From the NCBI GenBank assembly GCA_003131985.1, contig PKWH01000086.1:12722-20938 (forward strand): 8,217 nucleotides of DNA, in the 5' to 3' direction. Positions 6,525-8,217 of this stretch are shown piece after piece; position 1 is the first letter of the stretch; the number at the start of each line of letters is the position of its first letter. The notes under the pieces are model-generated. The model did not search any database. It saw nothing but the letters and a program-made list of their open reading frames with translations, and was not told the DNA's origin. A program made the translations under genes and the position numbers. The DNA is from Acidobacteriota bacterium (GTDB taxonomy: Bacteria; Acidobacteriota; Terriglobia; Acidiferrales; UBA7541).

Positions 6525-7307
6525 GTGAGAATTCTAGTCACCTTCGCGCTGGAAAATGAATTCGCTCCGTGGTCTTCCATCCGCGAGTTCAAATCCGCAA
6601 ACTTGGGCGACGCGGATGTTCGCCTCGCGGCGTTTAGCTCTGTGGAACTAACAGTAGTGCTCACCGGAGTAGGCGCGCGGCGTGCATCAATGGCAACTTC
6701 GGAAATAATCCGTAGCGAATATGGCCCGTTTGATTGTTGCATCTCCTCTGGTCTCGCAGGAGGGTTGCGCGACAACTATCGCATTGGAGAAGTTTTGGTG
6801 GCACGCAATGTTTTCTCGGAATCTCCGCGCGCCGATGGAAGCAGCCAGTCGCTGCAAAGCAGCGAAGCATTGCTTTCCTTTGCTGCGGAAGGCGGCGCTA
6901 CCATCGCCGAACAGTTCTATAGCGCGGATCATATCGTTTCGACCGCCGCCGAAAAACAGCTCCTTGGCGACACTTACGACGTGGTGGAAATGGAAAGTTT
7001 TGAAATCCTCCATGAATCGCAGACGGTCGGCGTCCCCGCTGTTGCCATTCGCGCAATCAGTGACTTGTCCGCCGAGGATTTGCCTATGGATATGAGCCAG
7101 GTTTTCACGGACGAGGGCCAGGTGAGCATTCCACGCGTTCTTGGCCAGGTTGCCCTCAGGCCGCAGTCTCTGCCGGGGCTGATCCGGCTCGGCAAAAATA
7201 GCAGTATCGCGGCGGAATCGCTGGTGCGTTTTCTGGATTCTTACGTTGTTGTGCTGGCCGGCCGCATTGCTCAGGTGGAAACCAAATCGGCTGCTGGAGC
7301 GTACTGA
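6525..7307 (+). CDS. hpnG: Adenosylhopane nucleosidase / phosphorylase HpnG
   Basis: HpnG belongs to the purine nucleoside phosphorylase / MTA-SAH nucleosidase superfamily and removes adenine from adenosylhopane to yield ribosylhopane, the precursor of bacteriohopanetetrol. The protein has 260 residues. Family features are SSGLAGGL (residues 74-81), the ribose-contacting VVEMES (153-158, with E155 and E157), and AIRAISDLS (175-183), whose Asp180 is the expected base-protonating residue. The start is GTG 6525: TAAGGA at 6513-6518 sits 6 bases upstream and includes the hpnA stop codon. Whether it works hydrolytically or phosphorolytically is not clear from sequence. It lies 9 bases after hpnA and 7 before the dehydrogenase gene, in the same operon. 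Confidence 0.93.
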   Translation: MRILVTFALENEFAPWSSIREFKSANLGDADVRLAAFSSVELTVVLTGVGARRASMATSEIIRSEYGPFDCCISSGLAGGLRDNYRIGEVLVARNVFSESPRADGSSQSLQSSEALLSFAAEGGATIAEQFYSADHIVSTAAEKQLLGDTYDVVEMESFEILHESQTVGVPAVAIRAISDLSAEDLPMDMSQVFTDEGQVSIPRVLGQVALRPQSLPGLIRLGKNSSIAAESLVRFLDSYVVVLAGRIAQVETKSAAGAY

Positions 7308-7314
7308 GAGTTGT

Positions 7315-8217
7315 ATGAGTCAAACGATCACGCCAATTGAAACGCGTCACCCTTCTCCTCAGAAGGTTGCGCACCAAGCCAATGGCCAAATGCGCGCCGG
7401 CGTCTACCGTGGCAAAGGCCGCGTAACTGTGGAATCGGTCCCGATTCCTGAAATTGGCGAAGGCGAACTCCTCTTCCGAGTAGCCGCCTGCGGCATCTGC
7501 GGCACCGATATCAAAAAAATTCACCACGGCTTTATCGCGCCTCCGCAAATTCTCGGCCACGAGCTTGCGGGTACGGTAGTGAAGGTCGGCCGCGGCGTCA
7601 CCAAGTTCAAACCGGGCGACCGCGTGGTCAGCTTCCACCATATTCCCTGCGACGCCTGCTTCTACTGCGAGCGAAAACTTTTCTCCCAGTGCGCCGGGTA
7701 CAAGAAAGTCGGCCTCACCGCCGGGTTCGATCCCAACGGCGGCGGCTTCGCCGAATACGTTCGCGCCATGCCGTGGATTGTGGAACGCGGAATGATTGCG
7801 CTGCCTTCAGACGTCAGCTTCGAAGAAGCCACCTTTGTGGAACCGGTGAATACCTGTCTGAAAGCTGTGCGCAAAGCTCGCGTCGCAAAAAACGAAACGG
7901 TGCTTGTGATCGGCCAGGGTCCTATCGGAATGCTTCTTATGCTGCTCGCAAAATATGAAGGCGGCGAAGTATTCACCAGCGACCCGATGCCGGGTCGCCG
8001 CGCCGCAAGCTTGCGATTTGGCGCAAAAGAATCTTTCGATCCTGCTAGCCAAAACTTGCTGAACGAAATTCGCAGCCGCACCGACGGCCGCGGCGCCGAC
8101 GTGGTTATGGTCGCTGTGCCTAGTCCGGCATTAGTGCCCGAAGCTTTAGCCCTCGCGCGGCCCGGAGGGCGCATACTGTTGTTTGCGCACAACGACCCGG
8201 TGATGCAGCTCACATTT
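7315..8217 (+). CDS. Zinc-dependent alcohol (polyol-type) dehydrogenase, 3' end cut by window
   Basis: The first 301 codons of a medium-chain dehydrogenase/reductase are present, open to the window end. Catalytic zinc ligands are visible as C59 in AACGICGTD, H82-E83 in LGHE, and E176. The structural zinc site is C112-x2-C115-x2-C118-x7-C126. The coenzyme loop is IGQGPIG (G200, G202, G205), and an acidic D223 after the next strand suggests NAD(H) rather than NADP(H). The profile is that of sorbitol/threonine dehydrogenase-like enzymes, which act on sugar or polyol substrates. ATG 7315 follows GAGAG at 7306-7310; a second Met at residue 26, where the family usually begins, has no ribosome binding site, so a 25-residue N-terminal extension is likely real. 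Being 7 bases after hpnG, it probably acts on a hopanoid side chain; this is inference. Confidence 0.88.
   Translation, partial: MSQTITPIETRHPSPQKVAHQANGQMRAGVYRGKGRVTVESVPIPEIGEGELLFRVAACGICGTDIKKIHHGFIAPPQILGHELAGTVVKVGRGVTKFKPGDRVVSFHHIPCDACFYCERKLFSQCAGYKKVGLTAGFDPNGGGFAEYVRAMPWIVERGMIALPSDVSFEEATFVEPVNTCLKAVRKARVAKNETVLVIGQGPIGMLLMLLAKYEGGEVFTSDPMPGRRAASLRFGAKESFDPASQNLLNEIRSRTDGRGADVVMVAVPSPALVPEALALARPGGRILLFAHNDPVMQLTF

Noticed and set aside
7662..8213. 183-codon minus-strand open frame opposite the dehydrogenase
   Set aside because: It is the antisense shadow of a gene with intact zinc-binding and NAD-binding motifs.

Overview
This window looks like chromosomal DNA from a Gram-negative bacterium that makes both lipopolysaccharide and extended (C35) hopanoids. 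Protein sequence style, gene order and the moderately GC-rich base composition suggest an acidobacterium; this is inference from protein features, since no rRNA is present. All recognised genes lie on the + strand. No mobile element, tRNA, rRNA or CRISPR array was seen.

Left block (1-1912), lipid A side: the 3' end of an LpxL/HtrB-type acyltransferase, a complete lpxD (UDP-3-O-acylglucosamine N-acyltransferase, best start 253), and a 214-residue P-loop protein resembling MobB, of unknown role, with a Cys cluster and a variant Walker A loop.

Middle (1913-2260): 348 bases without a gene. They hold a good sigma70-like promoter (1932-1960) pointing at the hopanoid genes, several short inverted repeats, and a perfect 9-bp hairpin just before the squalene-hopene cyclase start. 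One arm of that hairpin is also complementary to an upstream hairpin. This implies a leader of about 300 nt that could be regulatory.

Right block (2261-8217), hopanoid operon: shc (hpnF), hpnH, hpnA, hpnG and a zinc-dependent alcohol dehydrogenase cut by the window end. The genes are tightly packed: two ATGA overlaps, then gaps of 9 and 7 bases. The expected order of reactions is squalene to hopene/diploptene (SHC), addition of 5'-deoxyadenosine (HpnH), and removal of adenine (HpnG). HpnA and the dehydrogenase have no proven step. The dehydrogenase is a reasonable candidate for reducing ribosylhopane to bacteriohopanetetrol. The squalene-making genes hpnC, hpnD and hpnE are not in the window.
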